In this document: positions 19,886 to 28,724 of the stretch, piece after piece
Position numbering within the stretch: the first letter of the stretch is position 1
Layout of the letters: each line of letters starts with the position of its first letter
Origin: Mannheimia varigena
Lineage (GTDB): Bacteria > Pseudomonadota > Gammaproteobacteria > Enterobacterales > Pasteurellaceae
Assembly (NCBI RefSeq): GCF_013377235.1
Contig: NZ_CP016226.1
Location: 1,054,001-1,118,000, forward strand
Reading direction: 5' to 3'
Length of the DNA: 64,000 bases
The notes under the pieces: model-generated
Seen by the model: only the letters and a program-made list of their open reading frames with translations
Databases searched by the model: none
What the model was told of the DNA's origin: nothing
Position numbers and translations under genes: made by a program

Positions 19886-20862
19886 ATGAGCATTGCTATT
19901 ATTATAGCAACCCATGGTGTTGCTGCAGAACAACTCCTCAAAACGACGGAGATGCTAATTGGAGAACAAGAAGATGTGGCTTACATTGACTTTGTTCCTG
20001 GTGAAAATGCAGAAACTATTATGGGTAAATACCAAACATTAATTGATGGTCCATTATCACATTGTGAGCAAGTACTATTTCTTGTAGATATGTGGGGGGG
20101 AAGCCCTTTTAACGCCGCAAATCGCTTCCAAGATGGTAAAACAGGAATGGATGTTGTTGCCGGAGTTAATATCCCAATGTTAGTCAATACCTGTATGGCT
20201 CGTGATGATGTTGAATCACTAGAAGAGCTTGTTGAAGTAGCATTAGAAGCTGGTTCAACAGGTATTCGTTCATTAAACCACCAACCTGAGGTTGCTCAAG
20301 CAACTACACCAGCTCCAGAACAAGAAACATCTGTTACCCAACAATCTGAAATTGTCGATGATGGTCGCCGAATGACAATTGCTCTCGCCCGTATTGATGA
20401 TCGTCTAATTCACGGACAAGTAGCAACTGTTTGGACAAAAGAAAGCAAGGTAAATCGTATTATTGTCGTAAATGAGGGTGTTGCAAAAGATAGCGTTCGC
20501 ACAACAATGTTAAAAAGTGTAGCTCCTCTTGGTGTTACGGCACACGTTGTTGATGTACCTAAAATGATCCGTGTCTATAACAATCCTGAATATGCAGATG
20601 ACAGAGTGATGCTTCTATTCACTAATCCTAGCGATGTGCTGGAACTTATCGAAGGTGGTGTTCCGCTTACCTCCATTAATGTTGGAGGAATTTCTCACAA
20701 AGAAGGAAAAAAATGGTCAGTCACGCTGTTGCAGTTGATCAGAAAGATATTGAGGCATTCAAAGCAATTGACACTAAAGGTGTTGAATTGGAAGTACGTA
20801 AAGTCTCAAGTGATAGCCGTCAATATATGATGGATTTATTAAAAAAACATAATTTAATCTAA
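19886..20862 (+). CDS. manX: Mannose PTS EIIAB component, frameshifted at an A7 tract
   Basis: ManX passes phosphate from HPr through EIIA and EIIB to hexoses entering via ManYZ. The EIIA domain (residues 1-135, active His10 in ATHG) and linker are intact, and the EIIB domain begins ALARIDDRLIHGQVA. After GISHKEGKK the frame breaks: at 20707-20713 the sequence GGA AAA AAA TGG continues in frame 0 with an unrelated tail ending at 20830, while the -1 frame gives MVSHAVAVDQKDIEAFKAID and on to a stop at 20860-20862, matching E. coli ManX without a gap. The restored protein would be 325 residues. One lost A, a sequencing error, phase variation, or -1 ribosomal slippage on A-AAA-AAA are all possible. 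A G7 tract (20094-20100) also lies in the EIIA part. Confidence 0.9.
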
Positions 20863-20873
20863 AGGAAATCAAT

Positions 20874-21674
20874 ATGGAACTCTCAGCATTACAAATTGTG
20901 CTTTTATTCCTCGTTGCCTGTATCTCCGGTATGGGTTCAATTCTTGATGAATGGCAAACTCACCGCCCACTAATTGCTTGTACGATGATAGGATTAGTGT
21001 TAGGCGATATTACAACAGGTGTTATTGTAGGTGGTTCATTAGAACTACTAGCATTAGGATGGATGAATATTGGTGCAGCAGTTGCTCCTGATGCTGCTCT
21101 TGCTTCTATTGTTTCAACTATTCTTGTTATTGTTGGCAAACAAGATATTTCAACAGGTATTGCTATTGCAATCCCACTTGCAGCAGCAGGTCAAGTGCTA
21201 ACTTATATTGTACGAGCTATCACTGTTGGTTTCCAACACGCAGCGGATAAGTCAATAGAAGATGGTAACTTAAACCGCCTAGATTGGCTACATCGTGGTG
21301 CATTACTCCTACAAGCAATGCGTATTGCTATTCCAGCATTGATTGTTGCTCTAACAGCTGGTACTGATGCAGTACAAACAATGTTAAATGCGATTCCTGA
21401 AGTTGTAACAACAGGGCTTAAAATTGCAGGGGGCTTTATTGCCGTGGTTGGTTATGCGATGGTAATTAATATGATGCGTGCTGGCCATTTAATGCCGTTC
21501 TTCTTTGCCGGTTTCGTGATTGCAGGCTTTACTGATTTCAACCTTGTCGCACTTGGTGTACTAGGTACTGTAATTGCAATGTTGTATATCCATATGCATC
21601 CAAAATACAACAAAGGCCAACAAGTAGTAGTAACTGCTGCACCGAAAAATGATTTAGACAACCGTTTAGACTAA
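20874..21674 (+). CDS. manY: Mannose PTS EIIC permease
   Basis: ManY is the EIIC membrane subunit of the mannose-family phosphotransferase system and forms part of the sugar channel. The 266-residue product is strongly hydrophobic with several membrane segments and the family motif region GGSLELLALGWMNIGAAVAPD. It starts 11 bases after the frameshift-restored manX stop, with AAAGGA before the ATG, and runs into manZ with a 13-base gap. Because the restored manX stop sits close to the manY start, translation that ends earlier at 20830 in frame 0 would terminate 43 bases short. Confidence 0.96.
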   Translation: MELSALQIVLLFLVACISGMGSILDEWQTHRPLIACTMIGLVLGDITTGVIVGGSLELLALGWMNIGAAVAPDAALASIVSTILVIVGKQDISTGIAIAIPLAAAGQVLTYIVRAITVGFQHAADKSIEDGNLNRLDWLHRGALLLQAMRIAIPALIVALTAGTDAVQTMLNAIPEVVTTGLKIAGGFIAVVGYAMVINMMRAGHLMPFFFAGFVIAGFTDFNLVALGVLGTVIAMLYIHMHPKYNKGQQVVVTAAPKNDLDNRLD

Positions 21675-21687
21675 GAGGGCATTCAAT

Positions 21688-22524
21688 ATGACAACCGAAA
21701 TCAAAAAAGTAACAAAAAGCGATTTGAATGCCGTTGTACGTCGTTCAAACTTATTCCAAGGTTCGTGGAACTTCGAACGTATGCAGGCTTTAGGCTTTGC
21801 TTATGCAATGGTTCCTGTCATCAAACGTTTATATCCTGATCCAAATGATCCTGGTCGTAAAGAAGCTATTAAACGTCACTCTGAATTCTTTAACACTCAA
21901 CCATTTGTTGGTGCCCCTATTTTAGGTGTAACTATTGCGATGGAAGAAGAACGAGCAAATGGTAAAGAGATCGACAATGCCGCAATTAACGGAATTAAAG
22001 TTGGTCTGATGGGACCACTCGCAGGTGTAGGTGATCCAATCTTCTGGGGAACCGTTCGCCCTGTCTTTGCGGCATTAGGGGCAGGTTTAGCGTTAAAAGG
22101 CGAACTCTTAGGTCCAATTTTATTCTTTGTTTTATTTAATCTTGTCCGCTTAGCAAGCCGCTATTATGGCGTGGTTTATGGCTATAAAAAAGGATTAGAT
22201 GTTGTACAAGATATGAGCGGCGGTTTATTACAAAAATTAACCGAAGGTGCATCAATTTTAGGTCTGTTTATTATGGGGGCCTTAGTCCAAAAATGGACCA
22301 GCATCAATGTTCCGCTTGTACTTTCTACAATTCAAAAACAAGATGGTACAACCGAAATTACCACCGTTCAAAGCATCTTAGACAGCTTAATGCCGGGTTT
22401 ACTACCGTTGCTTTTAACCTTTGCTTGTATGTGGCTACTTCGCAACCGTGTTAATGCAATTTGGATTATCCTAGGATTCTTTGTCATTGGTATTTTAGGT
22501 GCTGCAACAGGTGCATTAGCTTAA
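21688..22524 (+). CDS. manZ: Mannose PTS EIID subunit
   Basis: ManZ is the EIID subunit that pairs with ManY in the membrane. The 278-residue product has the EIID opening LFQGSWNFERMQALGFAYAM, the signature PFVGAPILGVTIAMEEE and GLMGPLAGVGDPIFWGT, and C-terminal membrane segments (around 185-205 and 230-278). It completes the manXYZ operon; an intrinsic terminator follows. Confidence 0.96.
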   Translation: MTTEIKKVTKSDLNAVVRRSNLFQGSWNFERMQALGFAYAMVPVIKRLYPDPNDPGRKEAIKRHSEFFNTQPFVGAPILGVTIAMEEERANGKEIDNAAINGIKVGLMGPLAGVGDPIFWGTVRPVFAALGAGLALKGELLGPILFFVLFNLVRLASRYYGVVYGYKKGLDVVQDMSGGLLQKLTEGASILGLFIMGALVQKWTSINVPLVLSTIQKQDGTTEITTVQSILDSLMPGLLPLLLTFACMWLLRNRVNAIWIILGFFVIGILGAATGALA

Positions 22525-22558
22525 ATAATACCGATATGTAAAATTTCTCTCAAAAATG

Positions 22559-22584
22559 ACCGCTTGATCTTCAAGCGGTTTTTT
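22559..22584 (+). terminator. manXYZ terminator (uptake-like)
   Basis: ACCGCTTGA (22559-22567) pairs with TCAAGCGGT (22571-22579), three-base loop, then T6. Each arm is one base away from an uptake core. Confidence 0.88.
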
Positions 22585-22622
22585 ATAATTTCTATCTACA
22601 TTTTCCCCACTATTCAGACATT

Positions 22623-23093
22623 ATGACAAATGTGATTCTTTTTTTCTTTATTTTACTTAGCTTTAGTTTTGCTATTTACGATCAAATCCTAATGGGTAAA
22701 CTTAAAGGCGAAACAAAACTCACTGTCGTACTCAAAAAACAAAAAGCTATTGATAGTTGGTTATTAATTGGTTTAATCATACTATCTATTAGCTATGGCA
22801 TTCAAAATCAAATTTCGGCATTTACCCTCTATCTACTTAGCACTTGCGTTATTTTAGCCGTCTATTTAGCGTTTTTTCGTGCACCACGTCTTTTATTAAA
22901 ACAAAATGGATTTTTCTTTGCCAACGTTTACTTTCATTACACTAGAATTTACCAAATAAATATAGCTGAAATAAGTTCTCGTGAAAAAGTCCTCGTCATT
23001 GATTTACACGGAGGAAGAAGGTTACTTGCCTGCCCCGAAAACGAAAATGATCTTCAATCTGTGGTAAATTTTTTTGGGGGATATAAAAAATAG
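22623..23093 (+). CDS. yobD: YobD family (UPF0266/DUF986) inner-membrane protein
   Basis: A 156-residue protein with three predicted membrane segments (about residues 3-22, 45-63 and 68-86) and a C-terminal cytoplasmic region containing VLVIDLHGGRRLLACPEN. It resembles the YobD/DUF986 family, and yobD follows manZ in E. coli too. No clear ribosome site precedes the ATG and a terminator separates it from manZ, so its expression may be low or driven by its own promoter. Function unknown. Confidence 0.78.
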   Translation: MTNVILFFFILLSFSFAIYDQILMGKLKGETKLTVVLKKQKAIDSWLLIGLIILSISYGIQNQISAFTLYLLSTCVILAVYLAFFRAPRLLLKQNGFFFANVYFHYTRIYQINIAEISSREKVLVIDLHGGRRLLACPENENDLQSVVNFFGGYKK

Positions 23094-23095
23094 CA

Positions 23096-23149
23096 AAGCG
23101 GTTGTTTTTCTCAAACATTTTGCAAAAAATATGAGAAAAACAACCGCTT
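23096..23149. terminator. Bidirectional terminator between yobD and tpiA
   Basis: An 18-bp perfect stem (23096-23113 with 23132-23149) contains AAGCGGTTG / CAACCGCTT arms and internal T5/A5 runs. The right arm includes an exact uptake core (23143-23151). Confidence 0.88.
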
Positions 23150-23167
23150 GTAATATTAAAAATGCAA

Positions 23168-23959
23168 TTATGCTTTTGCTGCTGCCGCTGCTTTCACGAT
23201 TACTGCGAATGCCGGAGCTTTCAGTGAAGCACCGCCGACTAATGCACCGTCAATATCCGGCTGGGTAAATAATTCTGCCGCATTTGCATCGTTTACTGAA
23301 CCGCCGTATTGAATAATCACTTGGTCTGCTACCGCTTGTGATTTTGCTGCGATGTGATCACGGATGAATTTATGTACTGCTTGAGCTTGTGCCGGAGTCG
23401 CAGATTTGCCCGTGCCGATTGCCCAGATTGGTTCGTAAGCGATTACTGCACCGTTAAACGCTTCCACACCGTGAGCATTGATGACAGCATCGATTTGACG
23501 TGCACACACTTCTTCGGTTTTACCCGCTTCGTTTTCCGCTTCAGATTCACCGATACATAACACTGGCACTAAGCCTGCGTCTTTTAACACTTTGAATTTT
23601 TGTGCGATAAATTCATCGCTCTCTTTGTGGTAAGTGCGGCGTTCTGAGTGACCGATGATGATGTATTTCGCACCAAACTCTTTTAACATTTCAGGGGAAA
23701 TATCGCCGGTGAAAGCCCCTTTCACGTTCACATCAACGTTTTGTGAACCTAACGCAATTAAGCCTTTATCGCTACAACCACAGCCACAACCTGCAAGTGA
23801 TGCTTCAGCGTGAGCCAAATACATTACCGGTGGAGCAATTGCTACATCACAGCCTTCAACGCCGTGTAATTCTGCTTTTAAATCTGCAATTAAGGTTTTG
23901 GTAAACACTTTATCACCGTTTAATTTCCAGTTACCCATTACCAGTGGACGACGTGCCAT
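23168..23959 (-). CDS. tpiA: Triose-phosphate isomerase
   Basis: TpiA interconverts glyceraldehyde 3-phosphate and dihydroxyacetone phosphate. The 263-residue product shows NWKLNG with the substrate Lys near residue 12, [14 protein letters not shown] with the electrophilic His, and [16 protein letters not shown] with the catalytic Glu, plus the phosphate loop [15 protein letters not shown]. An unusual short Cys-rich insertion, [11 protein letters not shown] (about residues 59-69), occupies the place where other family members have a shorter loop. An exact uptake core (23331-23339) lies in the gene. Confidence 0.97.
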   Translation of the reverse strand: MARRPLVMGNWKLNGDKVFTKTLIADLKAELHGVEGCDVAIAPPVMYLAHAEASLAGCGCGCSDKGLIALGSQNVDVNVKGAFTGDISPEMLKEFGAKYIIIGHSERRTYHKESDEFIAQKFKVLKDAGLVPVLCIGESEAENEAGKTEEVCARQIDAVINAHGVEAFNGAVIAYEPIWAIGTGKSATPAQAQAVHKFIRDHIAAKSQAVADQVIIQYGGSVNDANAAELFTQPDIDGALVGGASLKAPAFAVIVKAAAAAKA

Positions 23960-24043
23960 TTTGTTTCTCCTATAAATTGAATTTAAATATAAATCGTTGT
24001 GAACTATATCAAATTTTGAAAGCGTTTTGTGGTTTTTATTCGC

Positions 24044-24079
24044 TTTTTCTGATCTAGATCGAAAGGTTTAACGTATAAT
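24044..24079 (+). promoter_or_regulatory. truD promoter with CRP-like dyad
   Basis: TATAAT (24074-24079) lies about 32 bases before the start codon. GATCTAGATC (24051-24060) upstream is a perfect dyad whose flanks resemble a degenerate CRP-S site. Its centre is about 30 bases from the predicted transcript start, so it would overlap the -35 region. Confidence 0.4.
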
Positions 24080-24110
24080 TAGCAAATCTATTTCTAATGA
24101 GCAAAAAACA

Positions 24111-25130
24111 ATGCAACTAAACTATTTATACTCTGCCCCTCAAACCCAAGGGCGTTTAAAAGCTGAATTTGCCGACTTTATCGTGCGTGAAGAATTGGGG
24201 TACGAACTGACTGGCGAGGGAGAGTTTGTGGCAGTTAAAATCCGTAAAACCAATGCAAACACCCTCTTTGTCGGCGAAAAATTAGCAAAATTTGCCGGAA
24301 TTTCTGAGAGAGATATGAGCTACGCAGGCTTAAAAGACCGCCACGCCGTTACCGAGCAATGGTTCTGCTTACATTTAGCCGGCAAAGAAACACCTGATTT
24401 CTCCACCTTTGAATGTGAAGGCGTTGAAGTATTAGAAGTTACTCGCCACAACCGCAAAATCCGTGTTGGCTCGTTAGCTGGCAATCATTTTGAATTATTA
24501 CTGCGTGATGTGGCAGAAAGTGCCGATTTAATTCATCGCTTACAGCAAATACAAGCGGTCGGATTTCCCAATTATTTTACCGAACAACGTTTCGGGCGAG
24601 ACGGGCACAACCTCACCCAAGCTCAACGCTGGGCAAAAGGCGAAATTGTGGTTAAAGATCGCAAAAAACGCAGTTTTTATCTCTCCGCCGCTCGCTCCGA
24701 AGTGTTTAATTTAGTGGTTTCCCAACGTATTAGTGATGGCTTGATGAATCAAGTATTAGAGAATGATTATGTTCAACTGGCTGGCTCAAACAGCTTTTTC
24801 TGCGTGACCGAAAATGAAATCGCTGAAAGCCAAGATCGCCTAGATCGAGCCGATCTATTATTAACCGCTCCGCTGATCGGCGAAAAATCCCTCGAAACCA
24901 CCGCCAATTCCGCCGAAAAAACGATTATCGAACAGCACAAAGAGCTAGTCGAGCTAATGAAAAAAGAGCGAATGAGCACTGCCCGCCGGGCAATGATCTG
25001 CAAACCTAAAGGTCTCAAATGGCAATTTGAGACAGATGGATTAAGATTAAAATTCTTTTTAGATTCAGGTAGCTATGCAACAGGATTAGTGCGAGAGTTA
25101 ATACGTTTATCGGAAGAGAATGAAGTTTAA
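24111..25130 (+). CDS. truD: tRNA pseudouridine(13) synthase
   Basis: TruD makes pseudouridine at position 13 of tRNA. The 339-residue product has the TruD-specific catalytic segment [16 protein letters not shown], with the nucleophilic Asp near residue 78, and the downstream [18 protein letters not shown]. It starts a plus-strand run truD-surE-yqaA-lipoproteins-nlpD-tag. An uptake core (24551-24559) is inside the gene. Confidence 0.96.
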   Translation: MQLNYLYSAPQTQGRLKAEFADFIVREELGYELTGEGEFVAVKIRKTNANTLFVGEKLAKFAGISERDMSYAGLKDRHAVTEQWFCLHLAGKETPDFSTFECEGVEVLEVTRHNRKIRVGSLAGNHFELLLRDVAESADLIHRLQQIQAVGFPNYFTEQRFGRDGHNLTQAQRWAKGEIVVKDRKKRSFYLSAARSEVFNLVVSQRISDGLMNQVLENDYVQLAGSNSFFCVTENEIAESQDRLDRADLLLTAPLIGEKSLETTANSAEKTIIEQHKELVELMKKERMSTARRAMICKPKGLKWQFETDGLRLKFFLDSGSYATGLVRELIRLSEENEV

Positions 25131-25257
25131 AATTTGCAAAACTTTCTTAAAATCTTACCGCTTTTTACACTTTTGACTAAAAAAGTTGTCGAAAAATTGT
25201 TAGAATTGATTACTTTTATACTTAGCATCTATTTAGCAGTAAGATCTAAAGGAAATT

Positions 25258-26046
25258 ATGAGAATTTTAATCAGTAATGACGATGGTTTTCACGCTGTCG
25301 GCATTCAAACCTTAGCCAAAGCACTACGAGATGCAGGGCATATCGTCACCATTATTGCTCCGGATCGTAACCGCAGTGCAGCATCAAGTTGTTTAACTTT
25401 AGTTGATCCATTACGTGTGCATCGTTTTGATGAATATAATTATGCAGTAATCGCTGGCACACCTGCAGATTGTGTCCATTTAGCCTTAAATGGATTATTT
25501 GATAGCAAGTTTGCTGAAAGATTTGACTTAGTTATTTCGGGCATTAATCATGGAGCAAACTTAGGCGATGATGTGGTTTATTCAGGCACGGTGGCAGCAG
25601 CATTGGAAGGTCGTCATTTACCACTACCAAGCATTGCTGTTTCACTTGTTGGACGTAAACATTCTTCGTTTTTAGATGGCGAAAACTATTTTAATACAGC
25701 AGCACAAGTTGTGCTAGATTTGCTGGTAAAAATGGAAAATCAAATATTTCCACCAAACCACGTTTTAAATGTGAATGTGCCAAATTTGCCTTACTCTGAG
25801 CTAAAAGGCACAATGATTACCCGTTTAGGTGAGCGTTCAACAGCAGCTGAGATCGTAAAGCAGAAAGATCCTCGCAATGCAGATGTTTACTGGATTGGTG
25901 TCACCGGTGAACCGTTAGACGAAAGCTACGGCACGGATTTTTATGCGTTAAATCGAGATTGTGTCTCTATTACCCCAATTCAGGTAGATATGACCGCACA
26001 TAAAACTATCGCAACATTAAAAGGCATTTTTAATGAAACTGTTTGA
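25258..26046 (+). CDS. surE: 5'/3'-nucleotidase SurE
   Basis: SurE is a metal-dependent phosphatase acting on nucleoside monophosphates and short polyphosphates, linked to stationary-phase survival. The 262-residue product begins MRILISNDDGFHAVGI with the two metal-binding Asp residues, followed by APDRNRSAASSCLTL and VISGINHGANLGDDVVYSGTV with the conserved Asn. AAAGGAAATT precedes the start. It overlaps the next gene by 14 bases, indicating coupled translation. Confidence 0.96.
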   Translation: MRILISNDDGFHAVGIQTLAKALRDAGHIVTIIAPDRNRSAASSCLTLVDPLRVHRFDEYNYAVIAGTPADCVHLALNGLFDSKFAERFDLVISGINHGANLGDDVVYSGTVAAALEGRHLPLPSIAVSLVGRKHSSFLDGENYFNTAAQVVLDLLVKMENQIFPPNHVLNVNVPNLPYSELKGTMITRLGERSTAAEIVKQKDPRNADVYWIGVTGEPLDESYGTDFYALNRDCVSITPIQVDMTAHKTIATLKGIFNETV

Positions 26047-26617
26047 AAAAATTTATGACAAAACTATGGAATGGTCAAAACACCGTTTAGCGGCATTTTG
26101 GCTTAGTTTAGTCAGTTTTATTGAGGCGATTTTCTTCCCAATTCCGCCTGATGTAATGCTTATTCCGATGTCGATGGCAAAACCGGAAAATGCGTTTAAA
26201 TATGCCTTTTATACCACTGTTGCCTCCGTGCTAGGCGGTATTATCGGCTATTTTATCGGTTTGTATGCGACCGATTGGGTGCAAGGTGTTATTGCCAGCT
26301 GGGGAATGCAAGCAAACTTTGATAGAGCAAAGGCATGGTTTGAAACTTGGGGCGTGGCAGTTGTGTTTTTAGCAGGTTTTTCTCCCATTCCGTTCAAAGT
26401 ATTTACTGTATGTGCCGGTGTATTACAAATGGCGTTTTTCCCATTTGTGATAACAGCTGCAATTTCTCGCTTTGCCCGCTTTATTCTAGTCGCGAAGCTT
26501 TCTGCATGGGGCGGAAAAAAATATGAAGTCAGAATTCGCCACTCTATTGAATTAATTGGTTGGGGAACTATCGTGCTTGCGGTAGTTGCTTATCTTCTTT
26601 ACAAATTATTGAACTAA
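26033..26617 (+). CDS. yqaA: YqaA family (SNARE-associated/DedA-like) membrane protein
   Basis: A 194-residue inner-membrane protein with about four membrane segments and the YqaA/DedA-type features EAIFFPIPPDVMLIPMSMAK and LAGFSPIPFKVFTVCAGVLQ, plus AAISRFARFILVA. Family members act in lipid or small-molecule transport at the membrane; the substrate here is unknown. Its start codon lies inside the end of surE. As I recall it, this gene also lies between surE and nlpD in related genomes. Confidence 0.82.
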   Translation: MKLFEKIYDKTMEWSKHRLAAFWLSLVSFIEAIFFPIPPDVMLIPMSMAKPENAFKYAFYTTVASVLGGIIGYFIGLYATDWVQGVIASWGMQANFDRAKAWFETWGVAVVFLAGFSPIPFKVFTVCAGVLQMAFFPFVITAAISRFARFILVAKLSAWGGKKYEVRIRHSIELIGWGTIVLAVVAYLLYKLLN

Positions 26618-26636
26618 ATTTTAAGGGTAATAGAAA

Positions 26637-27134
26637 ATGAAAAAATCACTTTTTGTTTTATCACTTGTCTCATTCGCTTTAGCTGGCTGTTCAAGTAACT
26701 CAAGCGAGTCTAGTACATCAAGCGTGGAAACCACAGATGCCAACGCAACTTGGCAATCTGCGGATAGCATTCAAACTGCACCAATGCCGGATTCTATGAA
26801 TCAACCAATTGCTGTACCGCCGGCACAGCCTGTATATTCAGCCCCACAACCTATTACTGCCGCACCCGCACCAATGCCTGTTTCAAGCGGTAGCTATGGC
26901 TCTCAAGTGGAAAGTGTAGGTAACTGCCAAGTTGTGCGTGATGGCAATAATGCCCCAATTTACGCACAAATTACCAAAGGTTGCTATACCGATAGCTCTT
27001 ACACAGTGGGTAAAAGTGATACTCTTTATTTAATTGGCTACTTAACAGGCACAAGTGCGAGCCATATTGCTAACTTAAACGGCTTAAGTGCAAACTCTGC
27101 ATTAAAAGTTGGTCAAGTACTCCGTGTGCGTTAA
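26637..27134 (+). CDS. LysM-domain lipoprotein, NlpD paralogue without peptidase domain
   Basis: A 165-residue lipoprotein: signal peptide with lipobox LAGC (Cys at residue 19), Ser-rich stretch, a block with SIQTAPMPDSMNQP, a Pro/Ala-rich linker, and a C-terminal LysM-like domain (about 105-165). That last part aligns with NlpD two genes on: RDGNNAPIYAQITKG here and RDANNAPMYNQIQKG there, and both continue to a VGQ near the end of LysM. Unlike NlpD, it stops there and has no M23 domain. Probable role: murein-binding outer-membrane lipoprotein; function inferred only from the domains. Confidence 0.75.
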   Translation: MKKSLFVLSLVSFALAGCSSNSSESSTSSVETTDANATWQSADSIQTAPMPDSMNQPIAVPPAQPVYSAPQPITAAPAPMPVSSGSYGSQVESVGNCQVVRDGNNAPIYAQITKGCYTDSSYTVGKSDTLYLIGYLTGTSASHIANLNGLSANSALKVGQVLRVR

Positions 27135-27146
27135 TAGGCGGATTGA

Positions 27147-27350
27147 ATGAAAAAATCATTTTTGATATTTGCAATTTCTTGTGCATTTTTGACCGCTTGT
27201 GGAACAAGTGATAAGCAGGATAACGTTGATGATCCAAACTTGTTGCCTTCAGGTACGTTAGAGCCTGTTGCAGGTTCTGGAGCAAGTCAAGGTAGTTACA
27301 GTTTACCGTCCGATATTAAATCGACCTCTATGCCTGACTCTATGAAATAA
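27147..27350 (+). CDS. Small lipoprotein sharing the NlpD N-terminal motif
   Basis: A 67-residue predicted lipoprotein: signal peptide MKKSFLIFAISCAFLTAC with lipobox LTAC, then a short hydrophilic tail that ends SDIKSTSMPDSMK, close to the SDIQSAPMPSSMN block of NlpD and the IQTAPMPDSMN block of the preceding gene. An exact uptake core (27192-27200) encodes the T-A-C of the lipobox. It appears to be a third, N-terminal-only member of the local family, packed with 12- and 18-base gaps. No function known. Confidence 0.68.
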   Translation: MKKSFLIFAISCAFLTACGTSDKQDNVDDPNLLPSGTLEPVAGSGASQGSYSLPSDIKSTSMPDSMK

Positions 27351-27368
27351 TTTTAGGATAATCATTTA

Positions 27369-28646
27369 ATGAAAAAGCAATTTATACTTTTACCTTTAGT
27401 CTCCGCTATTTTATCTGCTTGTTCCTCAAACAACCCCGCACCGGTAGTGAATGCTTCGGGCAATAATGAACTTAGCCCGGGAGTAATGCAGCCTGTAGAT
27501 ACTAATATGGAAGCAATAAATTCAAGCGGTGGTTGGCAGTCTGATATTCAATCAGCTCCAATGCCAAGCTCAATGAACACGCCGGTACAAACTATTCCGC
27601 AGCCTGTTTCTACACCGCAGCCGATTGCAACTGTGCCACAGCCAGTTATCACTAACCCTGTGATTACAGAGCAACCACCACAGCCAACGACTACGACTAA
27701 AATTGTGAAGAAAACAAAAACGGTAGAGAAAAAAGTCGATCAGAATTTTGAGATTCCACGTGATGCTAACAATGCTCCGATGTATAACCAAATTCAGAAA
27801 GGCTTCTATGATGGCTCAACTTACACAGTTCGCAAAGGCGATACAATGTTCTTAATTGCTTATATTGTGGGTAAAGATGTAAAGGAAATCGCTGCTCTTA
27901 ACAATATGAGTGAGCCTTATCAATTAAATGTAGGTCAAAAAATTAAAACAGGTAAATCAGCTACAGAAACTATTACTGTTGAGGAAAAAGTAACTGTACC
28001 TGTTGAGCCACAAATTACTTATCAACAAGGTGCAAATGGTACGACTTACGCTTCTGATGGTAACATTACAGGTCCTGTGAAAGCGGGAACGGGTAATACA
28101 GAAGTACCCGTTTCTAATAATGGCATTCGAGCAACAGCAGGAACAGTATCAGCAGTAACCGCTTCAGCAGGAACAGCTAGTCAAATAGAAAATCGCACAA
28201 CTTCAACTATTCGAGCAACAACCGCTTCTGAAAGTCCATCGTCGGCTTCAAATACAACTGTAGCCCCTGCTTCATCAATTAAATGGCAATGGCCAACAAA
28301 TGGGCGAGTCATTTCAGGTTTCTCATCAGCAGAAGGTGGCAATAAAGGCTTAGATATTGCAGGTTCAAAAGGACAAGACGTGCGTGCAGCAGCAGCCGGT
28401 AAAGTTGTATATGCAGGTAATGCCCTACAAGGTTATGGTAACTTAATTATTATCAAACATACCGATGATTTTTTAAGTGCTTATGCACATAACAATACTA
28501 TTGATGTTGATGAACAAGATACAGTTAAAGCCGGTCAGAAGATCGGTACTTTAGGTAGTACCGGCACAAACACCAACAAGCTTCACTTTGAAATTCGTTA
28601 CAAAGGGAAATCTGTCGATCCTGTTCGTTATTTACCAAGAAAATAA
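27369..28646 (+). CDS. nlpD: Murein hydrolase activator lipoprotein NlpD (LppB)
   Basis: A 425-residue outer-membrane lipoprotein. Lipobox LSAC (Cys about residue 18), Pro-rich linker, LysM domain (about 150-198: TYTVRKGDTMFLIAYIVGKD), Thr/Ala-rich linker, and a C-terminal M23/LytM domain (about 305-425: NKGLDIAGSKGQDVRAAAAG, GYGNLIIIKHTDDFLSAYAHN, KLHFEIRYKGKSVDP). As in E. coli NlpD, the first zinc ligand is lost (NKGLDI instead of HxGxD), so it is expected to activate an amidase at the septum and not to cut murein itself. In this family it is also described as antigen LppB. Last of three related lipoprotein genes. Confidence 0.9.
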   Translation: MKKQFILLPLVSAILSACSSNNPAPVVNASGNNELSPGVMQPVDTNMEAINSSGGWQSDIQSAPMPSSMNTPVQTIPQPVSTPQPIATVPQPVITNPVITEQPPQPTTTTKIVKKTKTVEKKVDQNFEIPRDANNAPMYNQIQKGFYDGSTYTVRKGDTMFLIAYIVGKDVKEIAALNNMSEPYQLNVGQKIKTGKSATETITVEEKVTVPVEPQITYQQGANGTTYASDGNITGPVKAGTGNTEVPVSNNGIRATAGTVSAVTASAGTASQIENRTTSTIRATTASESPSSASNTTVAPASSIKWQWPTNGRVISGFSSAEGGNKGLDIAGSKGQDVRAAAAGKVVYAGNALQGYGNLIIIKHTDDFLSAYAHNNTIDVDEQDTVKAGQKIGTLGSTGTNTNKLHFEIRYKGKSVDPVRYLPRK

Positions 28647-28669
28647 TGGTAAATTTTTAGCTTAATTTG

Positions 28670-28709
28670 ACCGCTTGTATTCTTAGATAATTACAAGCGG
28701 TTATTTTTT
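28670..28709 (+). terminator. Inverted uptake-sequence terminator after nlpD
   Basis: ACCGCTTGTA (28670-28679) pairs with TACAAGCGGT (28692-28701), followed by TATTTTTTA. Both arms are exact uptake cores. Confidence 0.88.
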
Positions 28710-28724
28710 ATAGGAATTTTACAA

